DNA from: Bradyrhizobium ivorense
Lineage (GTDB): Bacteria > Pseudomonadota > Alphaproteobacteria > Rhizobiales > Xanthobacteraceae
Direction: 5' to 3'
Length of the DNA stretch: 64,000 nucleotides
NCBI RefSeq assembly: GCF_900696085.1
Contig: NZ_CAADFC020000004.1
Span: forward strand, 434,001-498,000
The position numbers and the translations under genes were made by a program. Below are positions 36,810-45,787 of the stretch, in pieces. The number at the start of each line of letters is the position of its first letter. Position 1 is the stretch's first letter. The notes beneath the pieces were generated by a model. That model saw nothing but the letters and a program-made list of their open reading frames with translations, ran no database searches and had not been told where the DNA came from.

Positions 36810-37607
36810 TTAGCGCTTGCGGAGCTGGAAGCCGCCGACCGCCGTCAAAATGAAGGAGCGCGGGAAAAAACGCAGCAGGAACGGTACCATCTTGATGAAG
36901 AAGCCGGGCATCACGGCACGCTTGTTGGCCATCAGCCCGCGATAGGCCTGGCGCGCGACCTCGGCCGCCGCAACGTTGAGAATCGCGGAATCGAAGCCAG
37001 GCGCGAAGCCGGCGCGGTCCTGGAATTCGGACGGCACCGGGCCGGGGCAGACCACGGTGACCCGCACGCCCTGCGGCGCCAGCTCGCAGCGCAACGCCTC
37101 GGAGAACGACAGCACATAGGCCTTGCTGGCGTAGTAGACCGCCATGCCCGGCCCCGGCAGGAAGCCGGCGATCGAGCCCAGATTGAGGATGCCGCCGCGG
37201 TTGCGAATCAGTTGGTCGGCGAAGCGCAGCGTGAGATCGGTCAGCGCGCGGATGTTGACCGTGATGATGTTGAGTTGCTCGGCGCGGTCGCGCGCGACGG
37301 CGAGGCCGAACACGCCAAAACCGGCATTGTTCACGAGATATTCGACCTCGACGCCGGCCTCGCGCAGGGCCTGTTCGATCCTGTCGCCGGCGTCCGGCTG
37401 CTGCAGGTCGCAGGGGATCACGATCGGCACGGCACAGCCCTTGCCGCCCAGTTCATCGGCGAGCGCCTTGAGGCGATCGGCGCGCCGCGCCACCAGCGCC
37501 ACGCGGTGACCGTTCGATGCAAACATGCGCGCCAGTTCGGTGCCTATGCCCGCCGATGCCCCGGTTATCAGCGTCACACGCTCGGTCACGTTCAAACTCT
37601 TATTCAA
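36810..37607 (-). CDS. Short-chain dehydrogenase/reductase
   Basis: About 265 residues from MNKSLNVTERVTLITGASAG. The NAD(P) loop TGASAGIG, NNAGFGVFG and catalytic YYASKAYVLSFSEALRCELA (Ser-Tyr-x3-Lys, YASKA) are intact, unlike the dienoyl reductase-like SDR at 13615. Resembles YdfG/DltE-type SDRs acting on short-chain hydroxy acids or alcohols; substrate unknown. The start is uncertain: TTG at 37607, TTG at 37595 or GTG at 37589; an ATG at 37649 would add 14 non-conserved residues. The C-terminal tail has a hydrophobic KMVPFLLRFFPRSFIL. Confidence 0.85.
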   Translation of the reverse strand: MNKSLNVTERVTLITGASAGIGTELARMFASNGHRVALVARRADRLKALADELGGKGCAVPIVIPCDLQQPDAGDRIEQALREAGVEVEYLVNNAGFGVFGLAVARDRAEQLNIITVNIRALTDLTLRFADQLIRNRGGILNLGSIAGFLPGPGMAVYYASKAYVLSFSEALRCELAPQGVRVTVVCPGPVPSEFQDRAGFAPGFDSAILNVAAAEVARQAYRGLMANKRAVMPGFFIKMVPFLLRFFPRSFILTAVGGFQLRKR

Positions 37608-37825
37608 ATTCCAGAGAGGTCCCCAACAGGGCGACGAGAGCATAGGCATGCGGTGGGACGCAAGCCGTCCGTCGACTTTGTGGACAGCGGTTCTACGCCG
37701 ATTTTGCAGTCAAATGCCGGATTTTCAGCCCATCACCACGGATGGCGACAGGCCGAACCGCACATTAAAGTTTCGTCATCTGTGATGGTGGCGCGATCGT
37801 GGCCGCGCCTGCGCGCGGCGACGTG

Positions 37826-38329
37826 TCAGATTGCCGCGTCGGCCGCGCCCCAGGGGCCTTTCGGCAACGCCGCCTGCTTTTCGGCGACACGATGCTTGAG
37901 ATCGATGCGGTCGCGCGAGGACACGCCGAGCAGATCGGCGGCACGCCAGACCACATTGTCCTCGAACTCGCTGACCTGGCCGTCGGCATAGACCAGTTCC
38001 CACATCATCTCGACGATGCGCAGCCGCCCCTCCTCGTTCACCGAGCGCATGATCACGCTGGTAAAGCGATAGAGATCGACGGAGTCGCCCTCGACACGCG
38101 TGGCCGAGGTGATCAGCTTGTCGGCGGTGCCGGGATCGAGCTGGAATCGGCTCTCAATCAACGAGTGCAGCTTGCGCTTCTCGGCCGGCGTCGGCTCGCC
38201 GTCCAGCGAGACCACATGGACCAGCAGCGCGGTCGCTGCCAATCGATAGTCGTTGTCGTCGAAGGTCCGGTCAGCCTGCTGATCGGGGCCGACGATATCG
38301 GCAATGAATTGGCGGAGTCCGTCGAGCAT
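37826..38329 (-). CDS. TerB-like protein (tellurite resistance domain)
   Basis: 167 residues from MLDGLRQFIADIVGPDQQAD. The TerB-type helical repeat pattern is visible: a DDNDYRLAATALLVHVVSLD-like half and a matching VIMRSVNEEGRLRIVEMMWE, LVYADGQVSEFEDNVVWRAA half, each with conserved acidic residues (DGE and DGQ/EFED) that bind metal. TerB domains occur in stress-related and uncharacterised proteins; tellurite resistance is only a name. ATG at 38329 has GAGAGAGCG upstream. Single gene. Confidence 0.85.
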   Translation of the reverse strand: MLDGLRQFIADIVGPDQQADRTFDDNDYRLAATALLVHVVSLDGEPTPAEKRKLHSLIESRFQLDPGTADKLITSATRVEGDSVDLYRFTSVIMRSVNEEGRLRIVEMMWELVYADGQVSEFEDNVVWRAADLLGVSSRDRIDLKHRVAEKQAALPKGPWGAADAAI

Positions 38330-38444
38330 CGCTCTCTCTGTCGAATGAAGCCTGTTGCAGGCTATATGGCGTGGAAACAGACTAGGTGCAATTGGTGTCG
38401 GTTCCCGCAGGGGCATTACGTTTCGGCAATCTAGCCGGTCTCGT

Positions 38445-38522
38445 CGTCATTGCGAGCGAAGCGAAGCAATCCATCTATCCCCGCGCTGAGGCGTGGATTG
38501 CTTCGCTTCGCTCGCAATGACG
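38445..38522. repeat. Dispersed palindrome, CGTCATTGCGAGCG type
   Basis: CGTCATTGCGAGCGAAGCGA starts the left arm, which continues AGCAATCCA and pairs with the arm ending at 38522. Same family as 11442-11522, 16354-16470 and 28880-28959. Confidence 0.85.
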
Positions 38523-38538
38523 GCTGCCGCTGGCGCAA

Positions 38539-39948
38539 TCACGGTATCTCGTACACGACCATCTTGTCGGCGATGCCGCGCAGCGCCGCTTCCTTCTGGA
38601 TCGGCTTGATCGACGCCCGCTCCAGAATGCCGGTCACTTCGGGCGAAGCGATCACCGGCTGAGTGAGGTGGATTTCCTGCGAGGTCGACAGGCTCTGCAC
38701 CCGTGCCGCGATGTTCACGGTCTGGCCGAAATAGTCCTGCCGCTCGTTCAGCATCACCGCAAGGCACGGGCCTTCGTGAATGCCGATCTTGACGACCAGA
38801 TCCTCCTTGCCGCGCTCGTCGTTGAGCGTCTTCATCGCCGCGCGCATGCGCAAGCCCGCGGCCAGCGCATGTTCGGGACGCACAAAGGTCGCCATCACGG
38901 CGTCGCCGATGGTCTTCACCACGGCGCCGCGCTCCGAGGCGATGATGTCGAGCAGCGCGTGGAAATGCGCGCGTACCAGGTCGAAGGCGGCCAGGTCGCC
39001 GACCCGCTCATAGAGCGCGGTCGATCCCTTGAGATCGGTGAACAGGAAGGTCAGCGAGGTGATCTTGAGCCGCTGGTCGAGATTGAGATTGTCGGCCTTG
39101 TAGATGTCGCGAAAAGTCTGGTTGCTCAAGACGCGCTTGGCGGTGAGGAACGGTTTCCGCTTGCCGATCAGATGATGCAGCGCTTCGGCTGCGATGAACA
39201 CCGACGGCAACGCCCGAACGCCGGCCTGGTTGTCGAGCGACAGCCTTAAGGGGCCGGGCCGCAACGTCATGTTGCCGACCGGCGCATGCACCTTGTTGTA
39301 CATCAGCGACAGATGCTGGCGGTCCTTGGTCGGCTCGCCCTGCACGTCGATGAACTGCGCCGAATGCGTCACCGGCTCGAACACGATGATGAACTCTTTC
39401 GGCAGATTCAGCGACAGCACCGCCTTTTCACCGGCCGGCAATTCGAGCGCGTCGAGCACCACCTCCTGCGACAGCTCGTCGAACGACTCCTTGTTGAAGT
39501 CGATGCCGGAGCTCCAGAAGATCTGCTTGTAGTAGTCCCAGATCGGCAGCGTATGCGGATCATGCGCGGCGATGCGGCGGACCCGCGGGCTCACTGTGAA
39601 GGCGACCTCGACCTGCTCGTCGACCGAGGCCTCATAGCCGCAGGCGCAAAGGCCGCATTGATAGTCGTCGCTGCGCAGCGATTTCAGCGTAGCGTGGGCA
39701 TCGAGCACGCCGCCGCAGCCTGGGCAGAGCACATTCCAGGTCAATTCGAACAGGCCGAGCCGCGCGGCATGCAGGAAGCCGGAGATCACCCGCTCCTCGT
39801 CGAAGCCCTTGTGCTTGGCGAAGTCGAGCACATTGACCCGGTTGAGCTCGTGGTCCTCGCCCTTCGCGATCAGATGCGCAATGGCTTCGGCGACCGCGGG
39901 ATCCGTGGTCTGCCGCAACACCGAGATTTGGGCCTGAATATCGCTCAT
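38539..39948 (-). CDS. Class III adenylate/guanylate cyclase with zinc-ribbon-like N-terminus
   Basis: 469 residues from MSDIQAQISVLRQTTDPAVA. The N-terminal third has a treble-clef or zinc-ribbon-like set CPGCGG (75-80) and CGLCACG (98-104). The catalytic domain starts near 297: metal Asp305 in FLFTDLKGSTALYERVGD, second metal Asp349 in KTIGDAVMATF, and the transition-state pair Asn412/Arg416 (VNIAARVQ). All residues needed for catalysis are present. The region 110-296 resembles DUF5939-type domains. It likely makes cAMP or cGMP in response to a signal read by the N-terminus; signal unknown. AGGTG lies five bases before the ATG. Longer frame upstream is non-coding. Confidence 0.88.
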   Translation of the reverse strand: MSDIQAQISVLRQTTDPAVAEAIAHLIAKGEDHELNRVNVLDFAKHKGFDEERVISGFLHAARLGLFELTWNVLCPGCGGVLDAHATLKSLRSDDYQCGLCACGYEASVDEQVEVAFTVSPRVRRIAAHDPHTLPIWDYYKQIFWSSGIDFNKESFDELSQEVVLDALELPAGEKAVLSLNLPKEFIIVFEPVTHSAQFIDVQGEPTKDRQHLSLMYNKVHAPVGNMTLRPGPLRLSLDNQAGVRALPSVFIAAEALHHLIGKRKPFLTAKRVLSNQTFRDIYKADNLNLDQRLKITSLTFLFTDLKGSTALYERVGDLAAFDLVRAHFHALLDIIASERGAVVKTIGDAVMATFVRPEHALAAGLRMRAAMKTLNDERGKEDLVVKIGIHEGPCLAVMLNERQDYFGQTVNIAARVQSLSTSQEIHLTQPVIASPEVTGILERASIKPIQKEAALRGIADKMVVYEIP

Positions 39949-40016
39949 GAAGCACCTAACATGAGATGGCTGAAGCCGGGGCGCAAGGCTGGATTCGAGG
40001 CTCGATTCAGGTCTGA

Positions 40017-41402
40017 CTACCGCGGCTTGATCGCAAACATCGGGGACCGGTTCGGCTGCGTCGTCACCACGCCGATCGGGATCACCGGCTCCTTGTCGGC
40101 CAAGGCGACGCGGAACGCGCCGATGATCTTGGCCAGCGCGAGCGTCGCCTCGACCTGCGCGAAATGCGCACCGATGCAGACGCGGGCGCCGACGCCGAAC
40201 GGCAGATAGGCGAAGCGGTCGGGGGGCGTCTCGGTCATGAAGCGCGCCGGCACAAATGCATTGGGATCGCGCCACAGTTTCTCGTGGCGGTGCAGCAGCC
40301 ATGGTGCGATCAGGATCAGGTCACCCTTCTTGACCGGAAGCCCCGCGATGGTGTCCGGACCACCCGCGGCACGCGCGATCAGGAATGCGGGCGGGTAGAG
40401 CCGCATGGTCTCCTCGACGACCGCGCGGGTGAATTTCAGCCGCTCGATGTCTGGCGCGCCAACTGCTGCCACACCGCGCACCTCGGCCGCCAACTGTTCC
40501 TGAGTCGCGGGATCCAGCGCCAGCAGATAGAGCGCCCAGAACAGTGCGGTCGCGGTGGTCTCGTGGCCGGCCAGGATCATGGTGGCGACCTCGTCACCGA
40601 GCTGGGCGTCGGTGAACGCCTGGCCGGTTTCGGGATCGCGCGCGGCGCCCATCAGGTCGAACAGGTCGCGCGGCGGCGCGTTGTCGTTCTTGCCGGCGGC
40701 GCGGCGCTCGGCCATCAGCTCGCCGACGAACGCCGTCCAGCGCTTGCGAAAGCGCGCGCGGCGGAAATCCTGCGGGCTCGGCCAGCTCAGCGGCAACAGC
40801 AGGTCCAGCATATGCGGCCGGGCGAACTTGTCCGCATACTCCATGACGAAATCGCGCAGCGCAGCGCCGTGACGGTCCATGCCAAACGAGAACATGGTGC
40901 GGCCGGCGATCTCCAGCGTCATCCGCTGCATCACCTCGCGCAGATCGACCGGGCCGTCGGTCGCGGCCTTCAGCTTGGCGATGGTCTCGTCGACCGCCGC
41001 GACCATGTAGGGCACGAGCGACGTCACCGCACGCGGCGTGAACGCCGGCGCCAGGGTGCGGCGCTGATGCTTCCACGCCCGGCCCTCGGCGATGAGTAGG
41101 CCTTCGCCCAGGATCGGACGCAGCACGCGGATGCCGGCCGGCGTGCGGGTGTAGTTCTCGAAATTGTCGACCAGCACATGCCTGATGGCATCCGGCGTGT
41201 TGAGGATGAAGCTCGCGCGGCCGAAGAAACGGCCCTGCACAATATCCTCTTGATAGGCGCGCGCGCCCCAGGTCTCGATCGGCGAGTTGCGCATCGCCCG
41301 CATCCGCCCGAACGCGGTCATGTTGTCGGGCGCGCGCGGCGGCATCGGCGGCACCAGGGGGCGCCGCGTGACCGTGATGTCGTAGACCTCGGCTATGCTC
41401 AT
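40017..41402 (-). CDS. Cytochrome P450
   Basis: 461 residues. The I-helix motif AGHETTATALFWALY, the ExxR of the K-helix (VVEETMRLYPPAFLIAR) and the heme-binding PFGVGARVCIGAHFAQVE (FxxGxRxCxG, Cys ligand) are present, so it is a soluble bacterial monooxygenase. Substrate unknown; no ferredoxin or reductase gene is adjacent, so redox partners must be elsewhere. Divergence of the N-terminus from CYP families gives no name. It follows the cyclase on the same strand by 68 bp, possibly as an operon. Confidence 0.92.
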   Translation of the reverse strand: MSIAEVYDITVTRRPLVPPMPPRAPDNMTAFGRMRAMRNSPIETWGARAYQEDIVQGRFFGRASFILNTPDAIRHVLVDNFENYTRTPAGIRVLRPILGEGLLIAEGRAWKHQRRTLAPAFTPRAVTSLVPYMVAAVDETIAKLKAATDGPVDLREVMQRMTLEIAGRTMFSFGMDRHGAALRDFVMEYADKFARPHMLDLLLPLSWPSPQDFRRARFRKRWTAFVGELMAERRAAGKNDNAPPRDLFDLMGAARDPETGQAFTDAQLGDEVATMILAGHETTATALFWALYLLALDPATQEQLAAEVRGVAAVGAPDIERLKFTRAVVEETMRLYPPAFLIARAAGGPDTIAGLPVKKGDLILIAPWLLHRHEKLWRDPNAFVPARFMTETPPDRFAYLPFGVGARVCIGAHFAQVEATLALAKIIGAFRVALADKEPVIPIGVVTTQPNRSPMFAIKPR

Positions 41403-41417
41403 GGGTGTCCCGCAGTG

Positions 41418-41491
41418 GTAGCCCGGATGAGCGAAGCGACATCCGGGGCCGGTTTCAAGACACCCGCAGTCGCTGCGCTCGTGCGGGCTAC
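41418..41491. repeat. Palindrome, GTAGCCCGGATG type
   Basis: GTAGCCCG at the left pairs with CGGGCTAC ending at 41491; inner GAGCGAAGCGAC / GTCGCTGCGCTC. Same family as 15632-15721. Confidence 0.75.
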
Positions 41492-41548
41492 AATGTCATC
41501 CAGGCAGGCGATCCCGGCGCCAACAAGGCGCGCGGACCTTGAAAACAA

Positions 41549-42919
41549 CTAGTAGGTCAGTTCGGCGACCGCAATCCGGTTCTCTGCGGCCGGCCAGGCC
41601 CGCATCACGATACGCTCCTGGTTGAACAGCGCGATCACCGGACGGCCGGCATCCGCCGCAGCGAGCCGTAAGGTGGTCACCGAATCCGTCGGCACGCCGC
41701 TCTTGACGTCGGTCGGCTCCTTGCCGTCGAGCAGCACGACGTCGCGCGGCAGGCCGAAATAACCGCGCGGCCGCGACATCAGCACCACCGCGCCGGCGCC
41801 GGCATCGGCCTGCCCGAGCGGCCGCGCCGCGCGCAGATGCACGATGTCGGACGAGCGCGGGAACGGCGAGCGGTAGATGTGCGTCGTCACCGCGCCGGGC
41901 GAGGTCAGCACGAATTCGAGCGGCCAGGATGCATCGACCTGCGCCGGGCCCCAGCGGCCGTCGGCGCTGGTCTGCGACGAGTGCACTGGGCCGCCGATGC
42001 GTTCGCCGGTCTCCGCGGCCACGCGATAGATATCGACCGACGCGCCGGACACCGGACGATTGGTCTGCACGCCGCCCGGCGTGCCGGTGACGATGCCGCT
42101 CAGCCTGACTTCGGCCTCCGGCACGATCTCGATTCGCGCCGGCTCGCGCCCGGCGATGAACTTGTAGATCTCGCGGAAGGCGCGCGGATGAAAGGCGGTC
42201 TCGCGATGATCGATCGCGCCGAGCACCAGGTTGGTGGCGCCCTTCAGCGCCGGCCCTTCCGCGGTGATGTTGGTCGGCGTGCCCGGCTTGCCGACGAAGC
42301 GGCCGTCGCCTTGCGCGAACTTGTCGATGCCGTCGCTGCGCAGCGTCAGGAACGCGGTGCCCGCCGTCACCTCGCTGTCGCCCTCGTTCAGGCCGTGCAG
42401 GAATGGGCCGCGGCCGTTGAACTCGTTGCCGAGGCCGTCATCCCAGGCATAGACGCCGTGGTTCGGCGTGCCGCACAGCACGGCATGGCTGACATCGCCG
42501 CCATTGCCGTTCTTGACGACATTGCGGATCGCATTGCCGCCGCGCGAATTGCCGACCAGCGCGACCCTCGCGGCGCCAGTCGTCTGCTTCAACTGCTTGA
42601 TCGCCTCGGCAAGCTCGCGGCGCTGGTCCTCGGTCGAGGAGCGGCCCGCCTGCTCGACCTTGTCGTCGGTGCGCGCCAGCGGATCGGTGAAATTGATCGC
42701 GAACATCCGCTCGCGCGGCACGCCGTTGGATTCCATCCGCCAGATCGTCGTCATCCAGAGCGGCGCCTGGTCGCCATTGCCATGCACGAACAGAATCGGC
42801 GGCATCTCGCCGGCCGCTGCTGTCGCGGCCGTCTGGGCCATCGCCGGCGCAGCGAATCGGCCCGCCATCAGGGACAGCGCCCCGGCACCTTGCAAAATTG
42901 TTCGCCGCGTCAGCCCCAT
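41549..42919 (-). CDS. Tat-exported alpha/beta hydrolase
   Basis: 456 residues. The N-terminal signal LTRRTILQGAGALSLMAGRF has the twin arginines and ends near AMAQTA. The hydrolase core includes PPILFVHGNGDQAP, nucleophile elbow ARVALVGNSRGGNAI (GxSxG) and CGTPNHGVYAWDD. After about residue 290 comes an immunoglobulin-like or beta-rich C-terminal region (VSGASVDIYRVAAETGERIG). It is therefore a periplasmic esterase or lipase-like enzyme of unknown substrate. GGGGAC before the ATG at 42919; longer frame to 43087 would overlap the divergent MFS gene. Single gene. Confidence 0.85.
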   Translation of the reverse strand: MGLTRRTILQGAGALSLMAGRFAAPAMAQTAATAAAGEMPPILFVHGNGDQAPLWMTTIWRMESNGVPRERMFAINFTDPLARTDDKVEQAGRSSTEDQRRELAEAIKQLKQTTGAARVALVGNSRGGNAIRNVVKNGNGGDVSHAVLCGTPNHGVYAWDDGLGNEFNGRGPFLHGLNEGDSEVTAGTAFLTLRSDGIDKFAQGDGRFVGKPGTPTNITAEGPALKGATNLVLGAIDHRETAFHPRAFREIYKFIAGREPARIEIVPEAEVRLSGIVTGTPGGVQTNRPVSGASVDIYRVAAETGERIGGPVHSSQTSADGRWGPAQVDASWPLEFVLTSPGAVTTHIYRSPFPRSSDIVHLRAARPLGQADAGAGAVVLMSRPRGYFGLPRDVVLLDGKEPTDVKSGVPTDSVTTLRLAAADAGRPVIALFNQERIVMRAWPAAENRIAVAELTY

Positions 42920-43069
42920 TGTCCCCTTCCCCAAGCGTTTCAGTACTTTAGCTGTGCCCTGCGCCGGCGAATGATACCGTAAACGCTGGACAGGACACGC
43001 GTTTCGCGGGCATCTCTTGATGCAGCCGGAATCTTCATTCAAGCCATAGCAGGCCAAACGGAACCGGAT

Positions 43070-44758
43070 ATGACCGAACCGCGGCAACGCACCGACAGTA
43101 TCACTGCACCGTTATGGCACTCAATCTTCCGGCGAATCTGGCTCGCCAGCCTGCTCTCCAACCTGGGCATCCTGATCCAGGGCGTCGGCGCCGCCTGGGC
43201 GATGACCCAAATGACGTCGGAGGCCGACAAGGTCGCGCTGGTGCAGACCGCGCTGATGCTGCCGGTGATGCTGATCTCGATGCCGGCCGGCGCGATCGCC
43301 GACATGCATGACCGCCGCATCGTCGCGCTGGTGTCGCTCGCGATCGCGCTGGTCGGCGCCACCACGCTAACCGTGCTGGCCTGGCTCAATCTGGTGACGC
43401 CAAACATTTTGCTCGCGCTGTGCTTCGTCGTCGGCAGCGGCATGGCGCTGTTCGGCCCGGCCTGGCAATCCTCGGTCAGCGAGCAGGTGCCGGCCGAGAC
43501 GCTGCCGGCCGCGGTCGCGCTCAACGGCATCAGCTACAACATCGCGCGCAGCTTTGGCCCCGCGATCGGCGGCATCGTGGTCGCCTCCGCCGGCGCGGTG
43601 GCAGCGTTCGCCGCCAACGCTGTGCTCTATCTGCCGCTGCTGGTGGTGCTGTTCCTGTGGAATCGGGTCACCGAGCCGTCGCGGCTGCCGCGCGAACGGC
43701 TCAACCGCGCCATGGTTTCCGGCGTGCGCTACATCACCAATTCGCCGTCGATCAAGATCGTGCTGACCCGCACCATGGTGACCGGCATCATCGGCGGCTC
43801 GGTCTCGGCGCTGATGCCGCTGGTGGCGCGCGACTTGCTGCATGGCGGCGCACAGACCTACGGCATCATGCTGGGCGCCTTCGGCATGGGCGCGGTGGTC
43901 GGCGCGCTGAATATTTCGCAGATCCGGAGCCGGCTCAGCGGCGAGGCCGCGGTGCGCGCCTGCGCGCTGTCGATGGGCGCGGCGATCGCCGCGGTGGCGT
44001 TGAGCAAGGAGCCGGTGATCACGGCCGCCGCCCTGGTCGTCGCCGGCGCGGCGTGGATGCTCGCGGTGGCGCTGTTCAATATCGGCGTGCAGCTCTCGGC
44101 GCCGCGCTGGGTCGCGGGCCGCTCGCTCGCCGCCTTCCAGGCCGCGATTGCCGGCGGCATCGCGATCGGCAGCTGGGGCTGGGGCCGCATCACCGACATC
44201 GGCGGCGTCGAGACCGCGCTGCTGATTTCCGCCGGATTGATGCTGCTGTCGCCGCTGCTCGGCATCTGGCTGCGCATGCCGCGGGTCGGCGCCCGCAACG
44301 AGGATGCCAGCGAAGCGCTGGCCGATCCCGAGGTGCAGCTGCAGCTCACCGCCCGCAGCGGGCCGCTGGTGGTCGAGATCGAGTATCGGGTGGCGCAGGA
44401 CAACGCCCGCGCCTTTCACAACGTGATGCAGGACGTGCAGCTCAGCCGCCAGCGCAACGGCGCCTATGGCTGGTCGATCGCGCGCGACATCGCCGATCCG
44501 GAATTGTGGACCGAGCGCTATCACTGCCCGACCTGGCTCGATTTCCTACGCCAGCGCAACCGCGCCACCCAGGCCGAGCGCGAGTTGCACCAGAAGGCGA
44601 TGGATTTCCACATCGGCCCCGACCCGGTGCGGGTGCGCCGGATGCTGGAGCGTCCGTTCGGATCGGTGCGCTGGAAGGACGAGACGCCGGACCGGGCCGC
44701 GAGGGAAGTGATCCCGGTGGTCGCGACCGCCGCGGGCGCGGCGGGAAACAGCACGTAG
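43070..44758 (+). CDS. MFS transporter (MFS_3/EntS-like) with C-terminal ABM-like domain
   Basis: 562 residues. Twelve hydrophobic segments in residues 15-410 with MFS features GILIQGVGAAWAMTQM, MPAGAIADMHDRR (A-motif-like) and GISYNIARSFGPAIGG. It resembles the EntS/MFS_3 exporter type. Residues about 426-545 (VVEIEYRVAQDNARAFHNVM, DVQLSRQRNGAYGWSIARDI, ELWTERYHCPTWLDFLRQ) have the pattern of an antibiotic-biosynthesis-monooxygenase dimeric alpha-beta barrel, here fused to the transporter on the cytoplasmic side. Substrate unknown. Confidence 0.85.
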   Translation: MTEPRQRTDSITAPLWHSIFRRIWLASLLSNLGILIQGVGAAWAMTQMTSEADKVALVQTALMLPVMLISMPAGAIADMHDRRIVALVSLAIALVGATTLTVLAWLNLVTPNILLALCFVVGSGMALFGPAWQSSVSEQVPAETLPAAVALNGISYNIARSFGPAIGGIVVASAGAVAAFAANAVLYLPLLVVLFLWNRVTEPSRLPRERLNRAMVSGVRYITNSPSIKIVLTRTMVTGIIGGSVSALMPLVARDLLHGGAQTYGIMLGAFGMGAVVGALNISQIRSRLSGEAAVRACALSMGAAIAAVALSKEPVITAAALVVAGAAWMLAVALFNIGVQLSAPRWVAGRSLAAFQAAIAGGIAIGSWGWGRITDIGGVETALLISAGLMLLSPLLGIWLRMPRVGARNEDASEALADPEVQLQLTARSGPLVVEIEYRVAQDNARAFHNVMQDVQLSRQRNGAYGWSIARDIADPELWTERYHCPTWLDFLRQRNRATQAERELHQKAMDFHIGPDPVRVRRMLERPFGSVRWKDETPDRAAREVIPVVATAAGAAGNST

Positions 44759-44766
44759 TCGCTTAG

Positions 44767-44859
44767 TCATTCCGGGGCATCGCACCAGCGATGAACCCGG
44801 AATCTCGAGATTCTCAGGTGCGCGCACCGCGGTTCGATGCTTCGCATCGCCCAGAATGA
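44767..44859. repeat. Dispersed element, TCATTCCGGGGC type
   Basis: TCATTC at the left end pairs with GAATGA at the right; inner TTCCGGGG/ACCCGGAA and GCTTCGCATCGC hairpins. It sits between the MFS gene and the Cys-rich secreted protein gene on the opposite strand. Confidence 0.55.
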
Positions 44860-44872
44860 TGGTGGTTGGGCC

Positions 44873-45091
44873 CTACTGCCCGTGCTCGGTCAGCGTCTTC
44901 TGACAACCCTTGCTCAGCCGGGCGCGATGCTGCTGCAGGCAGGCCAGCACGGCGTCGTCGCCGTTATTGAGCACGGGGCGGCAATGCCGCTGGGCGTCGC
45001 GGGTGCAGGCTTCTCGCCCCTGTTGTTGCTGCGCCGAAGCAGCGGACGTCAGCAGAACCAGCGGAATCACGGCAAGCAGGAATCGGGTCAT
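44873..45091 (-). CDS. Small secreted Cys-rich protein, paralogue A
   Basis: 72 residues. Signal peptide MTRFLLAVIPLVLLTSAASA, then a short mature part with four cysteines: CTRDAQRHCRPV, LACLQQHRARLSKGCQ. The spacing C-x6-C ... C-x4-HRxxLSxGC matches the neighbour at 45287-45559. Probably periplasmic with two disulfides; no family name known to me beyond a Cys-rich repeat. ATG at 45091 has GAGGCTTTGAG upstream; the longer frame is not conserved. Confidence 0.75.
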   Translation of the reverse strand: MTRFLLAVIPLVLLTSAASAQQQQGREACTRDAQRHCRPVLNNGDDAVLACLQQHRARLSKGCQKTLTEHGQ

Positions 45092-45286
45092 CTCAAAGCC
45101 TCTAATCAATGCGCCGCCGGTTCTATAGGGTTTCAGCGCGCCGCAGAAGCTTGAAACGGCGGAACGGGCACCAAGGTTCCGATTTGCCTGGCAATCCCCT
45201 CGGATATCTCTTGGCGATCTCTTGCCGATCCCTTGGGCGATCCCCGGCCCGCGGCTCGTCGCCGCAGCCGCTTGAGTGCACCGCAA

Positions 45287-45559
45287 TCAATCCGCCGAGG
45301 GGCGGCGCTGGGCGGCGAGATCGCGGTCCAGCACGACGCGGCAGCCGCTGCTCAGCTGGGCGCGGTGCTTGATCATGCAGGCGGTGATCTTCGGGATATC
45401 AGGGATCTCGTCGCTGCACAGGCGGAAGGCGTCGCCGGTGCACATCTGCTGCGCTTCCGCGCTGAAGGCAAAGCTCGCGGTCGAGGACAGCGCGGAGACG
45501 GCAGCCGCAAACGCCAGCGCGGCGCCGGCCTTTGCAACCTGACTTTTGAATGCGGTCAT
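45287..45559 (-). CDS. Small secreted Cys-rich protein, paralogue B
   Basis: 90 residues with an N-terminal signal (AGAALAFAAAVSALSSTASF AFS region) and the motif CTGDAFRLCSDEIP, then ITACMIKHRAQLSSGCRVVL. Cysteine pattern C-x6-C, C-x4-HRxxLSxGC is the same as paralogue A, 195 bp away on the same strand. The two are likely diverged duplicates. ATG at 45559 follows GGAG-like sequence (GGGAGCCGATC). Periplasmic; function unknown. Confidence 0.75.
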   Translation of the reverse strand: MTAFKSQVAKAGAALAFAAAVSALSSTASFAFSAEAQQMCTGDAFRLCSDEIPDIPKITACMIKHRAQLSSGCRVVLDRDLAAQRRPSAD

Positions 45560-45787
45560 GATCGGCTCCCATTGGCCCCGCGGCGTGGGCCGGTTGGCGG
45601 GTCCGATCCTGCGCGGGCGCGCGATTCTCGACTGTGACGGTCGTCACGAAGGTGCAAGGCACGGGTCCAAGGCACGCTTTTTCTTCCGCTTCCGGCGCCG
45701 TGTTGGGATCGCGTTAAGACCTTGTTGGCACTAATCGCTCGTTACAGCTGTTGGCGTTCCCCCGAGTTCCGAGAGAGTTTTGTAGCG

